DNA of 64,000 nt. Origin: Terriglobia bacterium. GTDB taxonomy: Bacteria; Acidobacteriota; UBA6911. Made by a program: the position numbers and the translations under genes. Each line of letters starts with the position of its first letter. Position 1 is the stretch's first letter. Below are positions 54,327-62,530 of this stretch, piece by piece. Below the pieces are notes generated by a model, which did no database searches, had not been told where the DNA came from, and saw only the letters and a list, made by a program, of their open reading frames with translations. The DNA is taken from contig JAIQGI010000020.1 of the NCBI GenBank assembly GCA_020072565.1, forward strand, positions 180,639-244,638, read 5' to 3'.

Positions 54327-54506
54327 ATGACACCCATCCCCCTGAACGGCCCGATTCCTGAGATGATATCCTGCCCAAAGTGCAATTCCGGACGTATAAG
54401 CCGTTCGCACCGGCGCGGGTGGGACTGGGTATTAACACTGCTGTTTCTGCTGCCTTACCGCTGTGACAGGTGCGGGCACCGGTTCCATCGTTCCCGATTC
54501 GCCTGA
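54327..54506 (+). CDS. Small zinc-ribbon membrane protein
   Basis: A 59-residue protein, ATG 54327 (ATG 54363 also possible). It has CPKC, then SHRRGWDWVLTLLFLLPYRC, a membrane-compatible segment, then CDRCGHRFHR. The two CXXC pairs probably bind zinc. I recall this layout from short acidobacterial proteins. There is no clear ribosome binding site. Function unknown. Confidence 0.6.
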   Translation: MTPIPLNGPIPEMISCPKCNSGRISRSHRRGWDWVLTLLFLLPYRCDRCGHRFHRSRFA

Positions 54507-54729
54507 CGTGATCGAGTGTACCCTCTCTCGGCTTTGGATGTTCACTCGAATATCATTGCAAGTACAGCTAGTGTCGTTACTCAAGACAACGGTGATCCAG
54601 CCAACTCTGGATTTGGATATTTTACACTCGGACTGTCTGGATTACCCGGTGCAGTCGGATTTTCCGTATCAAGCGCCTTTGTGCGATCAAGCCACCCGTT
54701 AGAACCATGCTGCGGGTTTAACCTTCGTC

Positions 54730-54948
54730 ATGGATGAGAAGATTTTTTCCAACTGCCATTACAAATCCTGCATTCTTATTTACGGTGGGGGAGATTTCGG
54801 TTGGGCTGATTGTCGTTTCGAAAACTGCCAACTTCGCTTCGAAGGTACAGCTGCGCGTACTGTGGCGTTCTTGAAACACTTCAACCTGATCACTGGTATT
54901 CAAACCCCCAGCGCACCGCCTGCAAAAACGACGCAGACCATTCAATAA
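54730..54948 (+). CDS. Small cysteine-patterned hypothetical protein
   Basis: A 72-residue protein. It has a pentapeptide-like/beta-helical pattern with repeated N-C and phenyl residues: FSNCHYKSCILIYGGGDFGWADCRFENCQLRFEG, given in part. A short C-terminal tail follows (FLKHFNLITG). The regular spacing of Cys and Phe suggests a real small family. Function unknown. The stretch 54507-54729 before it has only an open frame of uncertain meaning. Confidence 0.5.
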   Translation: MDEKIFSNCHYKSCILIYGGGDFGWADCRFENCQLRFEGTAARTVAFLKHFNLITGIQTPSAPPAKTTQTIQ

Positions 54949-55293
54949 TTTGCGGCAACACGCTAACAGATCATTACCTGCTTCCGGGATGGGGTCTTAT
55001 GTCAACTTCGGCCCCTCTGCGGCAACTGCCCAGCGCCCAGGATCGATGACAAACGGGATTTTACGGCGAAACGATGTCGCATGATCTGTACCGCATCAGC
55101 CAACGTCATTGAAAAACAGATGCCACGGGATGTGCGATGGCGGCGCACTGGACTCTCGCCAGAAATCTCAGGAAGTCGCGTCTGGAACGATCGCCCAAGA
55201 GCCCATACCTTACCATTCCTAACCGTGCTAGGATGCTCCCGGCCGTTGCTTTGGCATTTTCGATTTCCTAAACCCCAACGGGGAGGGATCGTC
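54949..55293. other. Intergenic region
   Basis: No gene or RNA is recognisable in these 345 bases. An open frame from 55081 runs into the next gene in the same frame, but its start is not supported by a ribosome binding site. Confidence 0.4.
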
Positions 55294-55557
55294 ATGCTAA
55301 TCGGAAAAGATGTCCGTGAGAAGGTGGAGGAAATCATTCGGCAGGAAGCCGGGAAGACCTGGCGGCCCAACCCCAAGATACATTGGCCCGTCATCTCGGG
55401 TCTAGACATCGGACTGGAAATTGAATTTCCCGATCGGATCATAGGCCTCGTGCTAAATCGCGCCCTCATCGAAAACTGCCCCACTGATCCGGAATCTGAA
55501 CGTAAGGTTCGATTTTTGGTAGCGGATGCACTTACAAGGATGCGAGCGCACTCTTAA
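55294..55557 (+). CDS. Hypothetical small protein
   Basis: An 87-residue protein, ATG with GGAGGG eight bases upstream. The composition is mixed alpha/beta (VREKVEEIIRQEAGKTWRP, IHWPVISGLDIGLEIEFP, ALIENCPTDPESERKVRFLVADAL). No family recognised. The start and composition support a real gene within the island. Confidence 0.5.
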   Translation: MLIGKDVREKVEEIIRQEAGKTWRPNPKIHWPVISGLDIGLEIEFPDRIIGLVLNRALIENCPTDPESERKVRFLVADALTRMRAHS

Positions 55558-55744
55558 GGCCCGTGTCACCAAGGGGACCTGGTCGCGTCCACTACTACGG
55601 TCCATCCCACTTCTGACCGGGTATGCCAAAGCGCGGCCTTGGATGCGATCGGCCATTTTGCACAATCTAAATTCCTATAAACCGTGATAGGATTGCCCGG
55701 GCCGGCTTCCCGGATCCACTGGCAAGGTGGGGGAAAACATCAAG

Positions 55745-56017
55745 TCAACGGCCAACCGGGGAGCCGGCTTGGTTTTCTCTGCGTTCTATCAAATTCAGGA
55801 ACTTGGCCCAGGCCGCCAGGACATGCGGGTCCGCTGCGCGCTTCTGTTCGGCCTCGACTTCCATCCAGCAGAGTCCGCAATACGGCCAGCGCTGAATCGC
55901 GAGGTTCGGGCCGGTAGGCCGATTCTCGAAATGAAACGGCTTTTCCGTGCTTTTGCAGAGAGAGCAGCAGTCGCGCGGTGCGCAACCTGTGAAAACGGTT
56001 ATCCGCCGATCGGGCAT
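55745..56017 (-). CDS. Zinc-ribbon-like phage/island protein
   Basis: A 90-residue protein. Cysteines occur as CAPRDCCSLC (residues 12-21) and YCGLC (near 46-50), a likely zinc site. GGAAGAGG lies upstream. It is the last gene of a minus-strand run of small genes (57946 to 55745) that looks like a decayed prophage or island operon. Function unknown. Confidence 0.5.
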   Translation of the reverse strand: MPDRRITVFTGCAPRDCCSLCKSTEKPFHFENRPTGPNLAIQRWPYCGLCWMEVEAEQKRAADPHVLAAWAKFLNLIERRENQAGSPVGR

Positions 56018-56051
56018 GGGGCGCGCCTCTTCCGATTAAGTCGCCCCCTGA

Positions 56052-56372
56052 TCAGATCATTGCCGGAAGATTTTGATCCTCGCCGGGCATTCTATTTGTA
56101 GGCCGTTTGCGCTCAGAATGACTCTTGATCAGGGCCTCCCGGTGCTTTTCACTAAGTTTACGCTTTTCCGCCCGCAAAATCTTCACCCGGTCAAATGGAA
56201 CCGTAAATGACACGTAGCCCCAAGGATTCTCCCGCTGATCCGTCCGGTATCCCTGCCGGGCCATTCGTCGGATGATGCGGGGGTCTGCCGTGACCATTTC
56301 CCACTCGCTGCCGGCCGCATTTCCCCGGATGATGGTTTCCTGTTCTTCGCGCGAGAGCTTTTGTTCGCTCAT
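56052..56372 (-). CDS. Hypothetical phage-type protein
   Basis: A 106-residue protein. It is highly charged: MSEQKLSREEQETIIRG, SEWEMVTADPRIIRRMARQGY, VSFTVPFDRVKILRAEKRKLSEK. The start has GGGGGTGAG upstream. It is 34 bases upstream of the zinc-ribbon gene in the same orientation. No recognised domain. Confidence 0.6.
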   Translation of the reverse strand: MSEQKLSREEQETIIRGNAAGSEWEMVTADPRIIRRMARQGYRTDQRENPWGYVSFTVPFDRVKILRAEKRKLSEKHREALIKSHSERKRPTNRMPGEDQNLPAMI

Positions 56373-56437
56373 GCTCTCACCCCCGGCCTTTTGCCCTTAA
56401 GCGCTAACTTAAGCCACTTTCCTGACCTGGACTTGGA

Positions 56438-56563
56438 CTTGGACGTGGACGTGGACCTTGACGCTCTGCTGCGCCGCAAGCGATAAGAAGCGACCCGTAG
56501 CCTGATAAAGGCTGGGCGTGCAAGAGTTTGTCTCCGCTCAAAAGGTCCACGTCCACGTCCAGG
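56438..56563. repeat. Inverted repeat with hexamer GGACGT units
   Basis: GGACGTGGACGTGGACCTT at 56441-56459 pairs with AAGGTCCACGTCCACGTCC at 56542-56560. The left arm continues upstream with GGACTT units. The loop is 82 bases. No gene recognised in 56373-56666. Confidence 0.6.
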
Positions 56564-56669
56564 TTTTCAGGTTCAACGATCGCGGGCGGGTCCATATCCT
56601 ATACCATTGCCCGGAAATCGAGGCTCCCGGCCGGATCCGCACCCGCTCTGCTTTTGCCGTCAAAAATTA

Positions 56670-57086
56670 TTTTTCCCGGGTCCTTTCCGTGCCGATGGGA
56701 CCCAAATTTCCAAAGACAGCACGCACAGACACACCTGGCAAAATGCTAGCCTCTCGAAAACACAGGCACCGTGTATCAAGACGGCTGAAAACCTGTCGCA
56801 CCTGGCCCGCATTCCTGCACTTTCGTGCCGTATTCTGGCACTTTCGTGCCATACTCCCGCACCGTTTCACCGAGAAACGACCGTAGCGAGGCTTCCGAAA
56901 CGATCCACTGCCGGCCGAACTCCGTGATTTAGTGATATCCGCCACGCTCTCACTCCTCCCCCTTCAAAATCCACTCCACGCGCGCCCCGTACCGGTGATG
57001 CAGGCGCAAAAGCACCTCGACCGAGGGCGAGAGCTTTCTGCCGCGTTGTTTTTGCTGGACTTAGGCACTTTTCCATCCCCCCCCAG
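56670..57086 (-). pseudogene. Decayed phage regulator segment
   Basis: Two coding remnants in different frames and with no start codon. 56950-57055 reads SVEVLLRLHHRYGARVEWILKGEE and a stop, the C-terminal part of an XRE-type repressor. Further on, about 56790-56935 reads ITEFGRQWIVSEASLRSFLG, similar to the end of excisionase-like helix-turn-helix proteins, before stops. They precede the HNH gene end on the same strand. Confidence 0.45.
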
Positions 57087-57554
57087 TCAATTTTGACATC
57101 GCAAAAAAGCACTGCGCGCCCGGTCTATGTCTAATAGTACCAGATATTTACAGGCGCATGCCCCCGGCGCTCCACGCGATAGGATATAAGCATCATTTCG
57201 GCCCCCACCTTCCATCCTCACGCGCGGTTTCCTCGAATGGCATCGCCAGCACAGCGCCTGCCAGTTGCTCCTGTTCCAGAACAGCGCCATGTCCCCCTTG
57301 TGCGGGACGATGTGGTCGGTGACCTCGCTTGTTCGGATTCTACCGGCTTGCCGGCAGTGGACGCAGAGCGGATTCTCCTCCAGGAACCGGCGTGAAGCCT
57401 TGCGCCATTCATGCCCGTATCCCATGGCCGCGGGATTGGGGCGGCTCCGAGCCAGCTGCCGGCGTTCCTCACGCTGATGTTCATCACAGCGCCTGCCGTG
57501 CGTGAGGGCCGAGCACCCTGGATGACCGCACGGGTGTGGCGCAGCATGGGGCAT
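57087..57554 (-). CDS. HNH endonuclease, phage type, with C-terminal frameshift
   Basis: From ATG 57554 (AGGAGG upstream) the product is 155 residues. The zinc/HNH core is CVHCRQAGRIRTSEVTDHIV, NRSNWQALCWRCHSRK. In family members the C-terminus is usually TARED-like. Here the frame shifts at 57228-57230 (AAA run): adding one A would give RKTAREDGRWGPK and a stop at 57193-57195. The present frame continues ~40 unrelated residues. The start overlaps the stop of the previous gene. It is a hallmark of prophage packaging regions, but no terminase follows. Confidence 0.75.
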   Translation of the reverse strand: MPHAAPHPCGHPGCSALTHGRRCDEHQREERRQLARSRPNPAAMGYGHEWRKASRRFLEENPLCVHCRQAGRIRTSEVTDHIVPHKGDMALFWNRSNWQALCWRCHSRKPRVRMEGGGRNDAYILSRGAPGACACKYLVLLDIDRARSAFLRCQN

Positions 57555-57946
57555 CAGTGCTTCCGCCTCCTGCGGACGACCTCCCTGACGATTTCCTCGG
57601 CGCGGGCGGCGTCCAGCGGATTCCTTCCGGGCAGCGCGGTGCGGTCCGATTCCGCGGCCCTGCGCTGGCAATCCTTGCATGTGCAGAGGACCCAGGACGG
57701 CCCGCTGAGATCTTTGCCAAGCAGGCGCCCAAGGCCTTCGCTGAGGCAGTCGAACTCGGGCCGGACGAATTCGTAGACCCTGGGCGACAGCCGGTTGCTG
57801 TTGCCCATGAGCGCGCCCAGCTGGCGCAGCCTCCGGAACGCGAACGCAGGCACGCGGATTTCCCTTCCTTCCGGAGTGATCAGAGGGTGTCCCCATTCAG
57901 GCGTTGGAGGCGAAAGGGGTTGAGTCAATGCAGTTGCTTGGGTCAC
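57554..57946 (-). CDS. Hypothetical protein upstream of HNH
   Basis: A 130-residue protein. It has a CTCKDCQRR motif (residues ~88-96) and a basic C-terminus (EIVREVVRRRRKH). It shares one base with the HNH start codon (TGATG), so it is translationally coupled. No family recognised; phage origin inferred from context. Confidence 0.55.
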   Translation of the reverse strand: MTQATALTQPLSPPTPEWGHPLITPEGREIRVPAFAFRRLRQLGALMGNSNRLSPRVYEFVRPEFDCLSEGLGRLLGKDLSGPSWVLCTCKDCQRRAAESDRTALPGRNPLDAARAEEIVREVVRRRRKH

Positions 57947-57954
57947 TGGTGATG

Positions 57955-58486
57955 CTATTCCAGGCAGCGTGATGCAGACCTATGCTCTTTTTGAGTATAA
58001 GTCTTTGATACAACCATGTAAAGAGTTTTCAACCGAGTGAGGCTTCGAGGGGAACTGAGGTTCCAGCTTTCCGGATTGTTCGTAATAGGTCCAACCGAAC
58101 GGTACCAGATTGATACGCCTTGCATGATCACCGAGCGTCTCGATCTATCAGAATCCTGCATCTGGGCGGATCCCGTCATGCTGTCGAAGCCCGCAAACAG
58201 CGACCTCAGAGTTAGACGTTCAGGTTCAGATCCGGTTCTTGATACTTCCGGCAGCCGTCTGACCTCAAATGCCGCCCAATGTTGGATTTGTTGAAATAGT
58301 TCTTGTACCTACGAAACAACTTGGGTGTATTGTCGGGTAGAGGTCATTGCTGATACTGATCAATATCGCGCGAGCGACGACGAAGTGAAGCCCCAAAAGA
58401 AACAAAGTCGAAGGATTACCCAGTAACTACCCGCTTAGTAGGTGGTGGGGTTGTTGTGGAAACCCGACTTTTGCACCGGAAAGTAG
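57955..58486. other. Intergenic region
   Basis: About 530 bases with no reliable gene. Open frames exist on both strands but lack family or start support. No repeats above background. Confidence 0.4.
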
Positions 58487-61021
58487 CTAGTGTGGCATGA
58501 ACCTGAGCGCGAAATCCCCTTCGGCGAGATCCCAGTACTCGTAATCGCAACCAAGTGCATTCAACACCGATCGAGACGTCGGGTGCTTATCGTGAAGTCT
58601 GGTGACTAGGCTCTCGCCCGACGGCAAGATGATGTCCACGGGCTGCGTCGAGTACCTGGCGCCCCGGCCGTTGAGTACCTGGATGCCGGGAATCCAGATG
58701 CGCGTTTCGCCCAGCGATCGCCGCTTGAACTCGATGGTGGCTGGCGTGCCAACCGTCACCCATGGCGTCAGGTCCATGCGTGACACGTACACGAGCTCGA
58801 GCGTGTCCGCTTGATACGTCATGAACTCCGATGCAGCAATCGGGTGGCCGTTGACCACGACGAGACCGTTGAGGTCGAGCGCGTCTGGTCGCGTGCTCGT
58901 CCCGCATGCCCGCTGATTGCGGCTCTGGAACTCCAGAAAGGCCTTCGGCGTGTTCTGGTAGTCGCGCAGCACGAACGGCATGCCCGCCACCGTGTGCAAA
59001 TGCTCGACGATGACCCGGCTGCAGATTGGGCAGAGCGCGTGCGAGTGGTGGTCCTGGGAATTCATCAGGCACGCACGGAGGGCCGTGAACATCGGATCCG
59101 CGGCGAGATCCGCAATGTCCGGGAGTTCCGACTCCCACAAGCCGACCTGGAAGAGTGAAAGCGCATCGACGTAGCTGGGCGAGGTCGGGTCCGTGGAGTA
59201 AGGGAATCCTGCGTACGATCCCGGCGTGTTGCCCGCGTTGACCCACGCGAGCAGTCCGGTGCGGTATGCGTCGGTGACCGGAATCTTCCGGGATGCCGTC
59301 GGCGTCGTGCCGAACACAAACCAATCCTGCCAGGCGTGGGCACCAGTCGAGCTGAACGTTCCGTCGAACGTCTTGTTGATGATCTTGAATCGGTTGTCGT
59401 GCAGGTCGTGGTCGCCGAGGTTGAAGCCCCCTGTGACGGTGTGCAGGTACTCGTGAATCCCGGGGATCGAGTGCAGGTGTGCCTCGCAGAGCGATGCCCC
59501 GGCGTCGTCGTACGGACGGGTGGCGACCACTCCGTTGAATAGCGCCCATCCGTAGTAGTGCGCGACGGTACGGTTGCCGGTAAGCAGCAGCCAGGCATGC
59601 GGCATCGGGAGGATCCCGGGCACTAACTGGTTCGAGACTCGTGTCGAACCGAAGATCGTCTCGAGCGGCGGCGTCGCGGTTGGGTCGCTCCAGCCCGAGT
59701 CCTTGGAGTAGGTGATGACCGCCCAGAAGTTGAACAGATCCTTGTTGTAGAAGAAGGGTGCACGGTTCATGACGTTGACCATCATCTCCTGGCACATGGC
59801 ATACGCCCGATCGCGCTCGGCATAGGTGAACCCTTCGGTCACGATCACGAAGTTATAGACGGCGTCCGACGGACGCCCGGAATCGTGCATCCTGATAATC
59901 CACGGCATGGGAACGCCGGTGGTGACTAGCGAGACGCCGCCGGTGTTCGTCGTTCCAGACGCGTACTGCCACTCGGTCCCGCCCCACTCCAGTCCGTCGT
60001 CACTCCGCCGCGCCCGTGTGACGAACCTTCGTCCGGTCGACGACGTAGCGTCGGCATACGACTCGACGAATGCCAGCGTCCAGCCGTACGTCGACGATGG
60101 ATGAAGCGCGAGCGCGTGCAGCGCGGCTGCCGGGGATGTCTGCTGCCGCGCGACGCTGATTACAAGGCTTCGGAGGTTGAAGTTGACCGGACCCTTCCTG
60201 AATCTGGCGACTTTGATCCGGCCGGGCTCGCCGTACGCCATGAACACGAAATCCCCGGTGGTGGCGATCGCCAGCGCGCTGATCGGCGCGGCCAGGCACC
60301 AGGGATTCATGTTCAAGCAGCCTGGCAATCCCGGCACCGGAAACTGAGTCGTCCAAGTCGCCGCGTCGGCGGACTCGCGGATGACGATTTGAGAGGCCGC
60401 AGCTTGCGTGCTGGCAAGGTACAGCTTGCTGCCTTCGCTCCAGAGCGCGAAGCGCTCGCCCGCCGGCAAAGGCGCTAGGTCGCGCACCGGCGACCACGAT
60501 GCACCATCGGCGGAGCTGCAGCACTTGAGCACTCCGCCTTCCTGCCATGCCAGTAGCAGCTCGCCGTTGAAATGCGTCAGCACAACGGCACTGTCGATGA
60601 CGACCGCCCGATCGAACGACGAGGTCGTGACATGCGCCAGGATCGTTGGATGGGTGGCGCTCGAAGTGTGAATCATGGTCCGGCCGGCACTGCCGTCGAA
60701 CGTCGCGCGAGCGACGTGCGTCCGCCCCGTCAGCGGGTGCTGCACGGCGCTCGGTTGCGTAATCTGCCGCGGGTCGGTGCCGACGTGCCGTTGGAGTGTC
60801 GTCTGAACGTCAAGATTTACGTGGGTGCCAACCGGGTGCGGTTGTTCACCGCGCACGTGTCGCAGCACGACGTGGCCGCTCTCGTTCCGACGGAACAGGA
60901 CGATCGTGCCGGGCGGATCGCCGATATCAGCGTGGGTCGTTCTCCAGAAGGATGGCTCTGGCAGTGCAAGGGCGCCGGCTGCGCCGGCCAACGTGTGGAC
61001 GAAATGCCTTCGGGTGAACAA
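58487..61021 (-). CDS. Large Tat-exported M64-like metallopeptidase
   Basis: An 844-residue protein with TTG start after GGGAGGT. The Tat leader is FTRRHFVHTLAGAAGALALP. Residues ~30-370 have repeated beta-strand segments like a sialidase-type propeller. The region from ~380 (YNFVIVTEGFTYAERDRAYAMC... FNFWAVITYSKDSGW) resembles peptidase family M64. The zinc motif is HEYLH in PGIHEYLHTVTGG, followed by NLGDHDLHD. A CPIC pair lies near residue 670. The C-terminus is beta-rich. Most M64 sequences have HEFGH; this one is divergent. It stands alone in accessory DNA. Confidence 0.7.
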   Translation of the reverse strand: MFTRRHFVHTLAGAAGALALPEPSFWRTTHADIGDPPGTIVLFRRNESGHVVLRHVRGEQPHPVGTHVNLDVQTTLQRHVGTDPRQITQPSAVQHPLTGRTHVARATFDGSAGRTMIHTSSATHPTILAHVTTSSFDRAVVIDSAVVLTHFNGELLLAWQEGGVLKCCSSADGASWSPVRDLAPLPAGERFALWSEGSKLYLASTQAAASQIVIRESADAATWTTQFPVPGLPGCLNMNPWCLAAPISALAIATTGDFVFMAYGEPGRIKVARFRKGPVNFNLRSLVISVARQQTSPAAALHALALHPSSTYGWTLAFVESYADATSSTGRRFVTRARRSDDGLEWGGTEWQYASGTTNTGGVSLVTTGVPMPWIIRMHDSGRPSDAVYNFVIVTEGFTYAERDRAYAMCQEMMVNVMNRAPFFYNKDLFNFWAVITYSKDSGWSDPTATPPLETIFGSTRVSNQLVPGILPMPHAWLLLTGNRTVAHYYGWALFNGVVATRPYDDAGASLCEAHLHSIPGIHEYLHTVTGGFNLGDHDLHDNRFKIINKTFDGTFSSTGAHAWQDWFVFGTTPTASRKIPVTDAYRTGLLAWVNAGNTPGSYAGFPYSTDPTSPSYVDALSLFQVGLWESELPDIADLAADPMFTALRACLMNSQDHHSHALCPICSRVIVEHLHTVAGMPFVLRDYQNTPKAFLEFQSRNQRACGTSTRPDALDLNGLVVVNGHPIAASEFMTYQADTLELVYVSRMDLTPWVTVGTPATIEFKRRSLGETRIWIPGIQVLNGRGARYSTQPVDIILPSGESLVTRLHDKHPTSRSVLNALGCDYEYWDLAEGDFALRFMPH

Positions 61022-61800
61022 GGGACACCTCCCGCGGTGGGATGTCAGAGGATATCACGGGCCGACGCCACTGGAAGCGCCACCCTCGTAAGATGGCGGA
61101 TAGGCGAAACAAGCTGCCTGCTTGCGGCCGGCACCCCCCAGGCATGCGGCGCTACGTGCGACCCACCAGCTTCCGACAACGCGACGGTAAATCGACTGCG
61201 ACGTTTGTGCATTAGCTATGGCTGCATTGTACACCTGAGCCGCATCGTTGGATACGGCTTTTGGGCGCACCCCTACCCTTGTTGCAAACGTCCATCGCAG
61301 AAAGACTCTACGAGAGCACAAAGCACCCACATTCCCGAATGCCATGTCGATGGCCACTCCACGAATGCTGAAGGTCACCTGGGCGGATAGTCCTAATAAA
61401 CCGGACATTTGCCTCAAGCCGCCTTGGCGGACTGGTTAAATTGACGGATAGCCCGTCAATGTGCCAGCCGCCTTTGGGTGGAACTCAGTATACTCCGAAG
61501 GTCAGAGTTTTTTGGAGAATCCCGCGATAGCCTGACGTCGGCGTAAACCCGGTGCCTCCGTCTCGAAGCTTCACCTATCGTCCTTACAGTTGACCCTAGG
61601 TGGTCTCGAAGAGCAGGGCACCCCCAGTGCACCGACATTGACCTAGTTTCAGTTGCGTCAGATTGGCGACAGAGACACGATTAAGATAAGTCGCGCTTGC
61701 CGATTGCTTGCCGATTTGTTTGCTGATTTGCGTGGAAAAGGGCGGAAAAAGGCGGAAAATCTACATTAGAAACGCGTAAATCATTGATTCTAAAGGGACG
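61022..61800. other. Intergenic region with small palindrome
   Basis: No gene recognised. A perfect 8-bp inverted repeat ATTGACGG/CCGTCAAT is at 61440-61460 (loop five bases), without a T-run. The stretch near 61700-61770 is low-complexity (repeated GCCGATTTG and GGCGGAAAA). Confidence 0.45.
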
Positions 61801-61808
61801 GCACGCAG

Positions 61809-61853
61809 TTCGTAATCAGCAGGTCCTCGGTTCAAGTCCGAGCGCTGGCTCCA
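61809..61853 (+). other. tRNA-Thr(CGT) 3' fragment, integration-site remnant
   Basis: From the anticodon loop (TTCGTAA) to CCA, this matches a tRNA-Thr: TCAGCAGGTC, T arm CTCGG-TTCAAGT-CCGAG, acceptor 3' strand GCTGGCT then CCA. The 5' half (acceptor, D arm and 5' anticodon stem) is missing and the preceding bases do not pair. This is what an integrase crossover leaves. An intact copy is not in the window. Confidence 0.75.
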
Positions 61854-61859
61854 TTAAAA

Positions 61860-62078
61860 TCAACAACTTACGGCTGTCCGATTTCCCCGTTCCCCTCCAA
61901 AACAGCCTGCATTTGCCGAACATTTGCCGATGCCGTATCGAGGACCGCGGTCGACCCGCCGCGTCCCCGGCACCCAGCGGGCATAGATCCGCAGAGTAGT
62001 CGCCGGGTTGGCGTTCCCGAGCTGCACCGAGAGGTAGGCCAGATCGGCGCCAACTGCGAAGGGGTTTTGTCCGCACAC
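61860..62078 (-). pseudogene. Tyrosine integrase C-terminal remnant at the tRNA-Thr fragment
   Basis: The frame reads ADLAYLSVQLGNANPATTLRIYARWVPG, the C-terminal part of a phage-type integrase unlike that at tRNA-Ser. The conserved LGH histidine is asparagine here (LGN). The stop lies six bases from the tRNA fragment. The body of the gene is missing or frame-shifted. Confidence 0.7.
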
Positions 62079-62215
62079 CCCAATATTCGCTCATCTGGCT
62101 GCATTGCCGGACCGCTGGGAGCAAAACCGCCGACCCTTTTGGAATAATAGTCAACGATTGTCCGAGCAAGAACAAGATGCTTGAAATGAGTCTTACATTA
62201 TGTAAGAATGATCAC

Positions 62216-62530
62216 ATGAAACGAAGTGCTAACGAGCCGCCAAGACTATCCTCAAAGGAAAAAGCCATTTTGGAACTACTGGCAGAAAAAGGCCGGATGT
62301 ACGGACTCCAATTAGTATCCGAATCACGCGGGAGACTCAAAAGGGGTACCGTGTACGTAACACTGGGCCGTATGGAGAAAAAGCGGCTGATTGAATCAGA
62401 GCCCGAAAAGCTTGCAGACAACTCAGGCCTGGTGCCTCGGCGTATGTATCGAGCCACATCCTTCGGTGTGCATGTGTTGGAAGTCTGGACGCGCTTGGCA
62501 CGTGAACTTGTTTGGGAGGTCGGCCGATGA
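62216..62530 (+). CDS. PadR-family transcriptional regulator
   Basis: From ATG 62216 the product is 104 residues. It is a winged helix of PadR type: LSSKEKAILELLAEKGRMYGLQLV, GRLKRGTVYVTLGRMEKKRLIES, RRMYRATSFGVHVLEVW. It would repress the adjacent membrane protein gene. In Acidobacteriota such PadR genes precede permease-like proteins. It overlaps the next start by four bases. Confidence 0.82.
   Translation: MKRSANEPPRLSSKEKAILELLAEKGRMYGLQLVSESRGRLKRGTVYVTLGRMEKKRLIESEPEKLADNSGLVPRRMYRATSFGVHVLEVWTRLARELVWEVGR

Noticed and set aside
54516..54737. 73-codon frame with glycine-rich segment
   Set aside because: No start support or family; may be a fragment of an exported protein.
59158..59598. 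Arg/Thr-rich frames within the M64-like gene
   Set aside because: Low-complexity shadow frames.
61055..61417. 120-codon minus-strand frame
   Set aside because: No ribosome binding site, no family, and no consistent composition.
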